In this document: in pieces, positions 9,018 to 17,988 of the stretch
Position numbering within the stretch: position 1 is the first letter of the stretch
How the letters are laid out: each line of letters opens with the position of its first letter
NCBI RefSeq assembly: GCF_018129985.1
Contig: NZ_JAFCKT010000001.1
Span: forward strand, 1,116,001 to 1,180,000
Source of the DNA: Bradyrhizobium sp. SZCCT0148
Lineage (GTDB): Bacteria; Pseudomonadota; Alphaproteobacteria; Rhizobiales; Xanthobacteraceae
Direction of reading: 5' to 3'
Length of the DNA stretch: 64,000 nucleotides
The notes under the pieces: generated by a model
The model's database searches: none
What the model was told of the DNA's origin: nothing
What the model saw: the letters and a program-made list of their open reading frames with translations, nothing else
Made by a program: the position numbers and the translations under genes

Positions 9018-10307
9018 TCAACCTTCGCCACCTCTCGCCTGACGAACCTGCCACCACCGCACGATGGCCGCGGTGAGACCGTCCCACACCTGCGTCGGCA
9101 GGTCGGAGACCGCCACCCGCACGCTGTACTGGTCCGTTGTCGCGTCGTGAAACCATTCGGTCGCGGCAAAGTCGAAACCGAAGCTGCCGGCATGGCGAAT
9201 CGGGAAGCCCTCGGCGCGGAGTTGGTTACTCATGTCCTCGGCGGCCTGCCGCGCGCTCGCCTCGTCGAGAGGGCGACGGCCCCGCAAGGTGACGTAGAGA
9301 CCATGGGCGAAATGGAGTTCGGACGACAGCGCCGGGAGCCTTGCAGCAAAATAGCGCGCCGTGCTTCGACCGTTGCGCAAGATCGCCGCGACACGCCGCT
9401 TCGTGAGGGCCCAGTAGGTCGCGCTGCCGACAAAGGGTGGGAAGTGCGCCGGCAACGCCGCGCCGCCGAGCAGTCGCACCGCGTTGCGGGTTTCGGCTTC
9501 AAGACGCGTCCATTCAGGCCGCCTCGATCGCTGCCGGTGATCATCCCCCCGCACGAAAACCGCCGAGCCGAGGCGGCCATATTCAGCCCCGAGCGAATCG
9601 AGCTTGTTGTGGCTTCGCGCCAGCACCAGCGGAATGCCGTAACGCCGTGCCCAGCTCAGGACACGCCGGATCCGGCCCGAGCTGCCCGCGAAGCATGTCG
9701 TATCGAAAATCACGAGATCGAGACCGGAGCCGTCGCTTCGGACCGCCGCCTCGAAAGCGCCGGCGAGGGAGCACGAATCCAGCAACAAAATCTTGGGCGA
9801 GTTCGCCGAAGCGAATGCATCGCCCAGCGGCAGACTCAAAGCCACGAGCCGCAGATGAGGAACCAGGCCCTCGATCAGCTCCAGCGTCTCGCCATAGGAG
9901 CCGGGTAGCACAAGCAAATCAGCCTTCTCGACGATTTGCGCCGAGGCGAGCAGCACAGCTGAGATCGCGGCCATGCCTGAAGCCGTATAGATCGCCTCGC
10001 TCATGCCGCTGTCGAGCTCGTAGAAGGAAGGACCGCGCACGGTAAGATCGGCCCGCTGGTAATCGTAGCGGAACTCGAACGGCCCGCTGACAGGTTTGGC
10101 GGCGTGCGACCAGGACGTTTCCGTCGCCTTCCACGCCTGCAGCTCGTGCTCTGCCCTGAGCGCCGCAGTGATCCGGAATTTGGCCGCGACGACCTCGTCG
10201 ACCGATCGCGGACGTGTCAAATCGAGACGATGGCTCAGGCAGTCATTCAACAGCCGGAGTTCGCAGTGCTTCCGTTCAAGATAGGCTTCAATGCTCTCCA
10301 TGGGCAT
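9018..10307 (-). CDS. PLP-dependent fold type I enzyme, orphan
   Basis: About 429 residues from the ATG at 10307 (another ATG lies at 10301, and the frame extends further upstream). The order of motifs fits fold type I PLP enzymes: an ASGMAAISAVLL helix at the cofactor phosphate, a VIFDTTCF strand with the Asp that would contact the pyridine nitrogen, and a candidate Schiff-base lysine in ARSHNKLDSLG (near residue 235). The C-terminal small domain follows. It resembles the Cys/Met-metabolism or aminotransferase branch but I do not recognise a specific activity. The N-terminal 60 residues are charged and unlike common members. It has no operon partner, so its substrate is open. Confidence 0.6.
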   Translation of the reverse strand: MPMESIEAYLERKHCELRLLNDCLSHRLDLTRPRSVDEVVAAKFRITAALRAEHELQAWKATETSWSHAAKPVSGPFEFRYDYQRADLTVRGPSFYELDSGMSEAIYTASGMAAISAVLLASAQIVEKADLLVLPGSYGETLELIEGLVPHLRLVALSLPLGDAFASANSPKILLLDSCSLAGAFEAAVRSDGSGLDLVIFDTTCFAGSSGRIRRVLSWARRYGIPLVLARSHNKLDSLGAEYGRLGSAVFVRGDDHRQRSRRPEWTRLEAETRNAVRLLGGAALPAHFPPFVGSATYWALTKRRVAAILRNGRSTARYFAARLPALSSELHFAHGLYVTLRGRRPLDEASARQAAEDMSNQLRAEGFPIRHAGSFGFDFAATEWFHDATTDQYSVRVAVSDLPTQVWDGLTAAIVRWWQVRQARGGEG

Positions 10308-10450
10308 TTTGGCAGATCGACGTCTCAGGAGATCGGGGTTTTCGTTGGCGAAACGGGCCTTCAACGTGCGGCAAGCGCGTTGGCTCCTATTGCGCATGCG
10401 CCTGCAACGAACGTCGAGCTTCGCTGTTGGGACCAGACAAGGAGGACGAC

Positions 10451-10678
10451 ATGTCTGAGATCAGCGAGCATATGAAAATCATCGGCAAAGGCGGCGCACA
10501 TGTCGGCACGGTCGACAGCGTCGAAGGCAACCGCATCAAGCTGACGCGCAAGGACAGCCCGGAAGGTCACAAGGATCATCATCATTACATCGACACAAAA
10601 TATGTCGGCGCCGTCGAAGGCGATGTCGTGAAACTTTCGATGAATGCCGACGCCATACCGAAGACGGAAGCCACCTGA
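10451..10678 (+). CDS. DUF2171 domain protein
   Basis: A 75-residue protein, SEISEHMKIIGKGGAHVGTV at the start, then VEGNRIKLTRKDS and HHHYIDTKYVG. This is the DUF2171 pattern, a small PRC-barrel-like beta protein common in Bradyrhizobium and often seen with stress genes. Its biochemical role is unknown. A strong AAGGAGG ribosome site lies 6 bases before the ATG. It is divergent from the PLP-fold gene. Confidence 0.85.
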   Translation: MSEISEHMKIIGKGGAHVGTVDSVEGNRIKLTRKDSPEGHKDHHHYIDTKYVGAVEGDVVKLSMNADAIPKTEAT

Positions 10679-10813
10679 ACATCGAGCAGTTCGTGGGGCA
10701 TCATGTTTGTTCACGATCCGACTCCGCTTCGTTCCAAACAGGACGAATCGCAATCTCAATATCGGCGCTGCCGATGTCTTAACGTTGCGTTTCGTCGGAT
10801 CGGAGCGGATCGA

Positions 10814-11032
10814 TCACGTAGCGACGGACACGAGCATCGGTCGCAAGCGGTACGCGTCGATCGCGGCATTCGACAACAACAGCCTGCGCCGCTCTCCTCG
10901 CAGCATCAACCTGTCGATCCGGTTCAGGATGAAGCGGGCGGAGTCCTCGCGCTCGCCTGTCAGCAAGCCGGATCGGTCGAGATATTTCCAGGCGATGTCG
11001 AAGGATTGTGTGCGCAACTCGGGGTCGGTCAT
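10814..11032 (-). CDS. Hypothetical 72-residue protein
   Basis: Begins MTDPELRTQSFDIAWKYLDR and contains a basic helix RGERRRLLLSNAAIDAYR. This resembles a family of small Rhizobiales proteins with FDIAWxYLxRTG near the start and a LSNxAI helix near the end. No function is known to me. The frame extends further upstream, but the homology-like part starts at the ATG at 11032. Confidence 0.6.
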   Translation of the reverse strand: MTDPELRTQSFDIAWKYLDRSGLLTGEREDSARFILNRIDRLMLRGERRRLLLSNAAIDAYRLRPMLVSVAT

Positions 11033-11225
11033 GGACGGCCAACGTCCGCAGGGAACGGAGGTTCCTGTTCGAGCGCGAGCAAGCCGAGCCTCCCAGCACA
11101 ACGCTGAGCCTATCGAACACGGCACAACAAAATGCGTCGCGGCACGGAACGAGATCTCGACCGGTACGTTGGAAGACACGAAATCTGGTGGTGCCGACCT
11201 CCCTGCCCCGGTCGGCTTTGAAGGG

Positions 11226-11257
11226 CCCCGTGCTTGTCCCCCGAGCACGGGGTTTTT
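11226..11257 (+). terminator. Rho-independent terminator without an adjacent plus-strand gene
   Basis: Perfect 9-bp stem CCCCGTGCT/AGCACGGGG followed by TTTTT. A second hairpin (GCCGACC...GGTCGGC) lies about 20 bases upstream. The nearest plus-strand gene ends at 10678, so this may close an unannotated short RNA. Confidence 0.75.
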
Positions 11258-11327
11258 CTCATTGAGATCAGCCCTCTGCCACCGATCGCGGCCCGCATCG
11301 TTCTGCGAAAATCCCCAGAGAAGGGCC

Positions 11328-11477
11328 TCAGTCCGCCCGCTCATCGCGGCGTTCGCGGGCCAGCTCGTGCCAGGCAAGGGCCAACTGGATCAGCCGTTGC
11401 CGGTCGGCACCTTCCGATGCCGCGGCCCGCTTCATTGCGGCCTCCGCTTCGTGCTGTGGGTCGTACTTGATACACAT
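11328..11477 (-). CDS. Hypothetical 49-residue protein
   Basis: A short, charged, helical protein starting MCIKYDPQHEAEAAMKRAAA and ending HELARERRDERAD. It looks like one of the many small Bradyrhizobium proteins of unknown function. The start could be the ATG at 11525, 16 codons upstream. No strong ribosome site decides between them. Confidence 0.45.
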   Translation of the reverse strand: MCIKYDPQHEAEAAMKRAAASEGADRQRLIQLALAWHELARERRDERAD

Positions 11478-11714
11478 GAGACCGGACTCTAGCCGGCCAT
11501 CTGGACCAGCACATGGCAATTTCATCCGTATGATTGCGGGGTAACGTCTGCATTTGCCAGACGGGGGGTGCGGGCGACTGGCTCACCACCCATGACTGCT
11601 TGCGAAGCCATTCGGCTGAGTTCATCCAGGCCAACTGTGAATTGCGTCACAGTCTGCGACCGGTATCTCGGTTAAACCATACCTCGACACTCTCGGCAGC
11701 ACGCGGAGACATCG

Positions 11715-11888
11715 ATGGCATTTCCCGTCATGACACACGAAGCAGCAGCCCCGGCCCACGTCCCGACGCAACGACAAAGGGCCGACCTGCTCGGTATCGC
11801 CTATCTCGGGACCATCGGCGTCGTGATGGTGGCCTGGATCGCCGGCCTGGTCTGGGGCGCGATTGCGTTCTTCAACTGGCTGGTGTGA
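11715..11888 (+). CDS. Small membrane protein, 57 residues
   Basis: ATG at 11715 with GGAGA just upstream. A polar N-terminus (MAFPVMTHEAAAPAHVPTQR) is followed by one long hydrophobic segment (about residues 26-54, ending AIAFFNWLV). Probably a single-pass inner-membrane protein of unknown function. Confidence 0.65.
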   Translation: MAFPVMTHEAAAPAHVPTQRQRADLLGIAYLGTIGVVMVAWIAGLVWGAIAFFNWLV

Positions 11889-11927
11889 CGCAGCGCGAGC
11901 GTTGGCGCGCTCAGGGCTTGCGACGCT

Positions 11928-12020
11928 TCAGAACAGGCAGTGCACCACCTGCCCCATCTTGATCCCGCCGCAAACGATCATGGCCCAAAGCGCCAAGCTG
12001 ATCTGGATTGCATCCAGCAT
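11928..12020 (-). CDS. Possible 30-residue hydrophobic peptide
   Basis: MLDAIQISLALWAMIVCGGI followed by KMGQVVHCLF. The peptide is almost wholly hydrophobic with two cysteines. A GGGAC sequence lies close upstream of the ATG. Support is weak: length alone does not exclude chance. Confidence 0.35.
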   Translation of the reverse strand: MLDAIQISLALWAMIVCGGIKMGQVVHCLF

Positions 12021-12231
12021 GTCCCACGTCCCCGCGAATCGCTTTCCCAAATTTTTTCTTTTGAGAATCGCGTGAAGCCGCGCCGGGAGCCAGTGCTTTT
12101 TTGAGGCAGTTGTTGTGCGCCGCCGAACGCCGGACCGAGAGACCTCTCGGACAATCGGTGACGGCACCAAAATATGAAAAGAGGCGGGCAAATGCGCCCG
12201 CCTCCGTCAGCTCAGCATGAAAGCAGTGCCT

Positions 12232-13005
12232 TTAGCGGCACGCCCGCGGATCAGTCGGCACGTACTGCCCATCCGGATAGCGGTAGTAACAATTGCCTTG
12301 CGACCAGTAGTAGCCCGGCTGGGATGCCGCGGTGGCACCCGCGATGGCTCCGGTCGCGCCGCCGAGAACCGCGCCCGCGGCCGCCCCGCTCGCATTGCCT
12401 GAGATTAATCCACCGAGCACGCCGCCGACGATGGCGCCGCCCAGCGCGCTTACGCCGGGATCAGCCGGCGGCGGAGGCGGAGGTGGCGGTGCATAGGCGA
12501 CCGGAGGCGGCGGCGGGGCGTAGGCCACCGGCACGTCATCGTAGTACTCTTCAGAGATATAGCCGGGCGGGCCAGCCATCCGTTGCGGATAATAATACCA
12601 GACACCGCCAACGTCCCACCACCAGCCGGAGCGGCCGTTGTGGACTTCGTGGCGCCAGCGCCCGCCGTCCCAAGAGCGATTGCCCCGGTAGACCTGTCCG
12701 CCCCAGTCGCGCGTCGGAGCGGGACCACGGGCGACGTGACGTCCCGGCGGCGGACCGCCGGCGCCGTGCGGACCGGGACCGGCATGGGGCGGGCCATTGG
12801 GCTGCGGCGCGGGCCGGGCCGCCTGCTGCGGCGGGCTCTTGCGGATGGTCTGGCTGTCCGGCGGCGGCGCCCCAGCGCCCGCGCGCGCCGGAGGCTGGCC
12901 GGCGTCCCTCGGCGGCCTGGCGTCCTGGGCTTGCGCCGGAATCGCGAGCAACGACATGGCCGAAACCACGGGAATGATGATCTTCATGCGACTGAACGCA
13001 GTCAT
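12232..13005 (-). CDS. Secreted proline-rich, glycine-zipper protein
   Basis: About 257 residues. A signal peptide (from MKIIIPVVSAMSLLAIPAQA, cleavage near AQA) leads into a Pro/Gly-rich region (residues ~30-110), an aromatic WWWDVGGVWYYYP module, two runs of polyproline (VAYAPPPPP repeated), and a glycine-zipper segment (GGAIVGGVLGGLISGNASG). The last part, YYWSQGNCYYRYPDGQYV, is common in Bradyrhizobium outer-surface proteins. Probably a periplasmic or outer-membrane associated protein. ATG at 12987 is an alternative start that begins directly at the signal peptide. Confidence 0.75.
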   Translation of the reverse strand: MTAFSRMKIIIPVVSAMSLLAIPAQAQDARPPRDAGQPPARAGAGAPPPDSQTIRKSPPQQAARPAPQPNGPPHAGPGPHGAGGPPPGRHVARGPAPTRDWGGQVYRGNRSWDGGRWRHEVHNGRSGWWWDVGGVWYYYPQRMAGPPGYISEEYYDDVPVAYAPPPPPVAYAPPPPPPPPADPGVSALGGAIVGGVLGGLISGNASGAAAGAVLGGATGAIAGATAASQPGYYWSQGNCYYRYPDGQYVPTDPRACR

Positions 13006-13179
13006 GCGTGCTTGACCCCAACTTTCTCGATTGCCGTGGTGCCCGCCGCGATACACGCTTCGAATCGCGCTTGGCTTGATGCCGGCTGATATAGCTGACC
13101 CCGCTTGGTCGGCTAAGTCGCGTTACAAATGGTAGGATCAGGGCATTTTTTCGGCTCGACGGACCGCGTGGGGGCGCAT

Positions 13180-13422
13180 CTAGCGGGCCGGTTCGATCAC
13201 GTTGCAATTGCGTCGCCCGGACATCAGACAGTCCTGCATCTTGCTGGCTGCGGTGAGGTCCCGCGCGAGCCACCAGCCGACGCCGAGGATCAGGATCGCG
13301 ATGATCAAGCCGGCGATGGCACCGCGACGGCTGTCACCGGATTGGGGCCTCGGCCGGGATTTCGGCTTCTCGCCCGGGTCGGGGGCGGACTCCAGCTTGG
13401 ACTCGGGCTTGGACGTGGGCAT
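13180..13422 (-). CDS. Small single-pass membrane protein, 80 residues
   Basis: A lysine/proline-rich cytoplasmic N-terminus (about 35 residues) is followed by one membrane segment (AIAGLIIAILILGVGWWLA) and a short tail with two cysteines (CLMSGRRNCNV). Function unknown. It precedes a second small membrane protein encoded on the same strand upstream. Confidence 0.65.
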   Translation of the reverse strand: MPTSKPESKLESAPDPGEKPKSRPRPQSGDSRRGAIAGLIIAILILGVGWWLARDLTAASKMQDCLMSGRRNCNVIEPAR

Positions 13423-13497
13423 GGCAACCTGTTGCGCGGGCGAGCCGGCTTACCACCTCTGCGACGCCCCGTCACATCCGGGCCCCATTCGGCAGGC

Positions 13498-13734
13498 TCA
13501 GCCCCGGGTCGCCCGGATCGCATCCTTGCGCGAGGTTTCGACCGCCGGAATCGCCTGCTGGAGCCGCGGTGCGCAGGTCGTGAGCACGAACGCGGTCTGG
13601 GTACATTCCCAGTCAGCCCCCAGGACGGCACTCTCGATGGGCTGCGGACGAGCGAGCAGCAGCGCGGCCCCCGCCGCGGCAACCAAAGCCAAGGCGATCG
13701 CGAGCGCCTTCAGGCGGAAGTGGAAGATCGTCAT
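13498..13734 (-). CDS. Small secreted or anchored protein, 78 residues
   Basis: MTIFHFRLKALAIALALVAA gives a signal peptide or anchor, then an exported part with two cysteines (WECTQTAF, TTCAPRL) that could pair. Unknown function. Same orientation as the 80-residue membrane protein downstream, with 75 bp between them. Confidence 0.6.
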   Translation of the reverse strand: MTIFHFRLKALAIALALVAAAGAALLLARPQPIESAVLGADWECTQTAFVLTTCAPRLQQAIPAVETSRKDAIRATRG

Positions 13735-14000
13735 GCCCGTGCTCCGTCACGTATCGGGGCGGACGCTAGGCGTCGCCCTCGTGGTCCCTTATGAGGGACA
13801 TCACAATTCGGCAGTTTTTCCGGGCTACGATGAGGTCGTCTGGGCGGCGACTTTTCGTCTACCTGATCGGCTGCGATTATGGGTGGCGTAGCGACGCGCG
13901 GCGATGTAAACGCTTCTGCGTCGCGTGGCGCCTGCTATGCCCAGCCGACGTACCAACCGATGTGATGTAGGATCGGAAGCGAGGAAGACAAGGCTCGTCG

Positions 14001-14348
14001 ATGAGTGGATTCAGGGAACCCGGTTTCGCAGACCGGCAGAAGGCGGCGCAGGACGCACGCAAAAACCTTTTGAACAAATTCAAGTCGCAGCCCGGGGCCG
14101 ATGATCCCGCGGTTGTGGCGAAGCGTGCCGAGCGCGAGGCCCTCGCGGCCAAGCGGGCCGAGGCGAAGGCTGCGCGCGAGGCCGAGAAGGCCGAGCAGAA
14201 GCGCCTTGCAGAAGAGGCTGCCGCGCTCGAAGCCGCCCGGATCGCCCGCGAAGCCGAAGAAGCCATCGCAAGGGCGGCCGAAGCCGAAGCCGAGCAAAAG
14301 GCCAAGCGCGACGCTCGCTATGCCGCCCGCAAGGCGAAGCGTAAGTAG
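14001..14348 (+). CDS. DUF6481 family protein
   Basis: A 115-residue, highly charged coiled-coil protein: GFREPGFADRQKAAQDARKN at the start, then Ala/Glu/Lys/Arg heptads to a KRK end. This matches DUF6481, a small alphaproteobacterial family without known function. A clear terminator follows at 14389. Confidence 0.85.
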   Translation: MSGFREPGFADRQKAAQDARKNLLNKFKSQPGADDPAVVAKRAEREALAAKRAEAKAAREAEKAEQKRLAEEAAALEAARIAREAEEAIARAAEAEAEQKAKRDARYAARKAKRK

Positions 14349-14388
14349 CTATCGCAGTCACGTTCAATTGAATTTGGACTGAAAGACT

Positions 14389-14422
14389 CAGGGGCGGTCG
14401 GCGTGACTGCCCCTGGCTTTTT
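14389..14422 (+). terminator. Rho-independent terminator after the DUF6481 gene
   Basis: Stem CAGGGGC/GCCCCTG with a 13-base loop, followed by GCTTTTT. Confidence 0.75.
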
Positions 14423-14466
14423 GGCGCGCGTTTGCCTGTCGCCAACGCTGCCACGACGAGAGAAGA

Positions 14467-14712
14467 TCAGTTCTTCTTCATCATCCCGTCGTCCTTCTTC
14501 ATGCCGTCCTTCGACATGTGATCCTTCTTCATGCCGTCGTCCTTGGACATGGTGTCCTTCTTCATCATGCCGTCCTTGGACATCGTGTCCTTTTTCATCA
14601 TGCCGTCATCCTTGCCCATCTTGTCCTGAGCAAAGGCGGCCGGCGCGAGCGCGAGGCCAAGCGAGAGGACGGCAGCGGAGACGCCGAGCACGATGCGGGT
14701 ACGAATGATCAT
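14467..14712 (-). CDS. Pentapeptide MxKDx repeat protein
   Basis: 81 residues. Signal peptide MIIRTRIVLGVSAAVLSLGL with cleavage at AFA, then about ten tandem pentads of the form MxKDx (DGMMKKDTMSKDGMMKKD and so on). This is the secreted MxKDx-repeat family of Rhizobiales and Burkholderiales. Its role is unknown; the Met/Lys/Asp pattern has led to suggestions of metal or anion binding. The repeats are tandem at DNA level too. Confidence 0.9.
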   Translation of the reverse strand: MIIRTRIVLGVSAAVLSLGLALAPAAFAQDKMGKDDGMMKKDTMSKDGMMKKDTMSKDDGMKKDHMSKDGMKKDDGMMKKN

Positions 14713-15046
14713 GAGTGCAATTCCCTTCGGGATTGAGTTTGTCAGCGACGGACGCCGCTACTCAGTTTCGACGGAGTGACGCCCGGCGTTGTTACGGCCT
14801 CGCCGATAAAATTCTGAGGCGTTGCCGCCTCTCGCAATCGCGGACGCGCGGGCCCCACCGATTGCGAACGGCCCAGGTGCTGCAGCGCAGCACGGCCACC
14901 CCCTTGCCCCCGCATTCGGTCTCGAACTATCAGATGAGAGAATATCGGGTGAAAGACCGGCTAGGATGGGCCTACGCACCGGTCGCACGACCCGCTCACA
15001 TCACGCCAACAAGAACCGTCCAAAGAAACGTTCAAGGGATCACACC

Positions 15047-16069
15047 ATGCTCACGCGCCGCCATCTGATCGCGACCGCTGTCGCTGCACCCGCCATCCTC
15101 CGCTTCGGCACCGGGACGGCCCATGCCGCGACCACACTGAAGATTTCGCATCAATTCCCGGGCGGCACCATCGACAAGGGCGATTTCCGCGACCGGCTCT
15201 GTCGCATGTTCGCAGCTGAAGTTGCCAAGCGCAGCAATGGCGACATCGCCGCCGAGATTTACCCGAACTCGTCGCTGATCAAGACCAACGCGCAGTTCTC
15301 CGCGATGCGCAAGGGCGCGCTCGACATCAGCCTCTATCCGATGCCCTACGCCGGCGGCGAATTGCCGGAGACCAATATCGGCCTGATGCCCGGCCTCGTG
15401 ACCACCTACGACCAGGGCCTGCGCTGGAAGAAGGAGCCGGTCGGCAAGGCGCTGACCGACTTCCTCGCCGACAAGGGCATCATCCTGCTCACCTGGGTGT
15501 GGCAGGCCGGCGGCGTCGCCAGCCGCTCCAAGGCGATCGTCGCGCCGGAAGACGCGAAGGGCCTCAAGGTGCGCGGCGGCTCGCGCGAGATGGACATGGT
15601 GCTGCAGACCGCCGGCGCTTCGGTGCTCTCGGTGCCCTCGAATGAAATCTACGCGGCGATGCAGACCGGCGCCTGCGATGCCGGCATCACCTCCTCGACC
15701 AGCCTGATCTCGTTCCGTCTCGAAGAGGTCGCGAAGTCGCTGACCTCAGGGGCCGGCGCATCCTACTGGTTCATGCTCGAGCCGCTGATGATGTCGAAAG
15801 CGATCTTCGACAAGCTGCCGAAAAACCAGCAGGACATCCTGCTCGCGGTCGGCACCGAGCTCGAAGCCTTCGGCCGCAAGGGTGCGCAGGACGACGACGT
15901 CGAGGTCGCCAAGGTCTACGAGAAGGCCGGCGCGAAGGTCTCGGCGCTCGATGCCGCGACCGTCGGCAAGTGGCGCGACATCGCCCGCGACACGGCCTGG
16001 AAGGACTACAGCGCCAAGACCGCGACCGCTGCAAACCTGCTCAAGCTCGCCACCGACGTCGCGGCATGA
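15047..16069 (+). CDS. dctP: TRAP transporter solute-binding protein (DctP type)
   Basis: 340 residues, periplasmic. The N-terminus MLTRRHLIATAV has a twin-arginine-like start and a cleavage site after AHA. The ATTLKISHQFPGG opening, the EIYPNSSLIKTNAQFSAMRKG segment and KGLKVRGGSREMD are typical of TRAP DctP proteins; the arginine in LKVRGG is normally the carboxylate-binding residue. The ligand is probably an organic acid, not identifiable. First gene of dctPQM; its TGA overlaps the next ATG. Confidence 0.93.
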   Translation: MLTRRHLIATAVAAPAILRFGTGTAHAATTLKISHQFPGGTIDKGDFRDRLCRMFAAEVAKRSNGDIAAEIYPNSSLIKTNAQFSAMRKGALDISLYPMPYAGGELPETNIGLMPGLVTTYDQGLRWKKEPVGKALTDFLADKGIILLTWVWQAGGVASRSKAIVAPEDAKGLKVRGGSREMDMVLQTAGASVLSVPSNEIYAAMQTGACDAGITSSTSLISFRLEEVAKSLTSGAGASYWFMLEPLMMSKAIFDKLPKNQQDILLAVGTELEAFGRKGAQDDDVEVAKVYEKAGAKVSALDAATVGKWRDIARDTAWKDYSAKTATAANLLKLATDVAA

Positions 16070-16620
16070 GCCACGGTCCGATTCCGGATCGTGACGCCCG
16101 CTCTGACGCTGCCGCAGGCACGGGCCCTGCGGCGGCGATTGATCGCGGTCTCGCCATCCTCAACAACATCATCGTCGTGTTCGCCGCGATCGCGCTGGTC
16201 GCGGCCTGCGCCATCCTGAGCTACAGCGTGCTCAGCCGTGCCCTGTTCAAGGCCGCCAATTACTGGCAGGACGAGGCCGCCGTGTTCCTGCTGGTCGGTG
16301 CCACCTTCATGACGGCCGCCTATGTGCAGCAGAACCGCGGCCATATCGGCATCGAGGCTTTTGTCGGCCTGCTGTCGCCGCTGGCGAACCGGATCAGGCT
16401 CTGGCTGGTCGATGCCGTCACGTTCCTGTTCTGCGCCTTCTTCACTTGGAAGTCCTGGACGCTGGCCCACGAGGCCTATGTCGACGGCCAGGTCTCGAAC
16501 TCGATGTGGTCGCCGCCGCTCGCTATCCCCTATTCGCTGATGGCGCTCGGCATGAGCCTGCTCTGCATCCAGATCCTCGTGCAGCTTGCGCTGCCCTTCA
16601 CCGGAGCCAAGCGTTCATGA
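16066..16620 (+). CDS. dctQ: TRAP transporter small permease (DctQ type)
   Basis: 184 residues with four membrane segments, including the conserved YWQDEAAVFLLVGATFMTAAY helix region. It links the solute-binding protein to the large permease. ATGA overlaps at both ends show tight translational coupling within the operon. Confidence 0.92.
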   Translation: MSHGPIPDRDARSDAAAGTGPAAAIDRGLAILNNIIVVFAAIALVAACAILSYSVLSRALFKAANYWQDEAAVFLLVGATFMTAAYVQQNRGHIGIEAFVGLLSPLANRIRLWLVDAVTFLFCAFFTWKSWTLAHEAYVDGQVSNSMWSPPLAIPYSLMALGMSLLCIQILVQLALPFTGAKRS

Positions 16621-17975
16621 GCGTGTTAGGAATAGGCATCGCCTACGGCGTTGCGACACTGCTCGTCATGTTCTCGGGCATGCCGATCGCATTCGCGCTC
16701 GGCGCGGTCGCGATCGTCTTTATGGGCATCTACATGCCCACAGCGTCGCTCGATACGGTGACTCAGAACGTCTACGAGGAAATGGCCTCGATCACACTGT
16801 TGTCGATCCCGCTCTTCATCCTGAAGGGCGCGGCGATCGGCAAGTCGCGCGCCGGCCAGGATCTCTATTCAGCCCTTCATGCCTGGCTGCACCGCGTGCC
16901 CGGCGGCCTCGGCGTCGCCAACGTGTTCGCCTGCGCACTTTTCGCGGCGATGGCGGGCTCGTCGCCCGCAACCTGCTCGGCGATCGGCTCGGCCGGCATC
17001 CCCGAGATGCGCAAGCGCGGCTACTCCGGCGGCTTTGCGGCCGGCATCATCGCTGCCGGCGGCACGCTTGGCATCCTGCTGCCGCCATCGATCACCATGA
17101 TCCTGTTCGCGGTCGCAGCCGAAAAATCGCTCGGGCGGCTGTTTCTCGCCGGCATCGGGCCGGGCCTGCTGCTCGTCACGCTGTTCGGTGCCTACGCTGT
17201 CATCCGTTTCCGCCAGGAATACGCCGCGGCCGAAGCGGTCTACAAGAATGGCGGCCCGGAGGCGCCGATCCTGCAGCGCGACGAATATACGCTGGCCGAA
17301 CGCTTCAGCGTACTGCCGCGCGTGATCCCGTTCGTGCTGCTGCTTACCGGCGTCATGATCGCGCTCTATGGCGGCTACGCCACCCCGTCGGAGACCGCCG
17401 GCCTTGGCGGACTGCTGGCGCTGGCGCTGATCGCGGCGATCTACAGCGTCTGGCGGCCGAGCGACCTCGCACCGATCATGAAGTCGACGATCCGGGAATC
17501 GACCATGCTGATGATGATCATCGGCATGTCGCTGCTCTATTCCTACGTGATGAGCTATCTGCACATCTCGCAGTCGGTCGCCGAATCCATCGTCGCGATG
17601 CACCTGCCGCGCTGGGAACTGCTGTTTGCGATCCTCGTCATGGTGGTCGTGCTCGGCTTCTTCCTGCCGCCGGTTTCCATCATTCTCATGACCGCGCCGA
17701 TCATCCTGCCTCCCTTACGCGCCGCCAATTTCGACATCATCTGGTTCGGCGTGGTCATGACCATCGTGATGGAGATGGGACTGATCCATCCCCCCGTCGG
17801 CCTCAACATCTTCGTCATCCGCAACGTCGCACCGGACATTCCGCTGCGCGAGGTGATCTGGGGCACACTGCCGTTCGTGCTGCTGATGATGCTCGCAGTG
17901 CTGTTGCTATGTTTCTTCCCGGGAATCTCGACCGGGCTGCCGGATCTGGTGATGGGGCCGGACGGGAGCCACTAG
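16617..17975 (+). CDS. dctM: TRAP transporter large permease (DctM type)
   Basis: 452 residues and about 12 membrane segments. It has family signatures such as LFILKGAAIGKSRAGQDLY, FAAMAGSSPATCSAIGSAGI, and GILLPPSITMILFA. This is the Na+-driven translocation subunit of the TRAP system. It is the last gene of the operon; a dispersed repeat lies just after its stop. Confidence 0.94.
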   Translation: MSVLGIGIAYGVATLLVMFSGMPIAFALGAVAIVFMGIYMPTASLDTVTQNVYEEMASITLLSIPLFILKGAAIGKSRAGQDLYSALHAWLHRVPGGLGVANVFACALFAAMAGSSPATCSAIGSAGIPEMRKRGYSGGFAAGIIAAGGTLGILLPPSITMILFAVAAEKSLGRLFLAGIGPGLLLVTLFGAYAVIRFRQEYAAAEAVYKNGGPEAPILQRDEYTLAERFSVLPRVIPFVLLLTGVMIALYGGYATPSETAGLGGLLALALIAAIYSVWRPSDLAPIMKSTIRESTMLMMIIGMSLLYSYVMSYLHISQSVAESIVAMHLPRWELLFAILVMVVVLGFFLPPVSIILMTAPIILPPLRAANFDIIWFGVVMTIVMEMGLIHPPVGLNIFVIRNVAPDIPLREVIWGTLPFVLLMMLAVLLLCFFPGISTGLPDLVMGPDGSH

Positions 17976-17988
17976 CTTCCAATTGCCT

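Noticed and set aside
12450..12797. Alternative minus-strand frames across the proline-rich protein
   Set aside because: They are low-complexity Arg/Ala frames within a gene that has a signal peptide and a conserved-looking C-terminus.
14467..14712. A CRISPR-like array of short repeats
   Set aside because: The repeats are in-frame pentapeptide codons of the MxKDx protein, with no spacers.
14822..15046. An N-terminal extension of the TRAP solute-binding protein
   Set aside because: The true start at 15047 begins a normal signal peptide; the extension would bury it.
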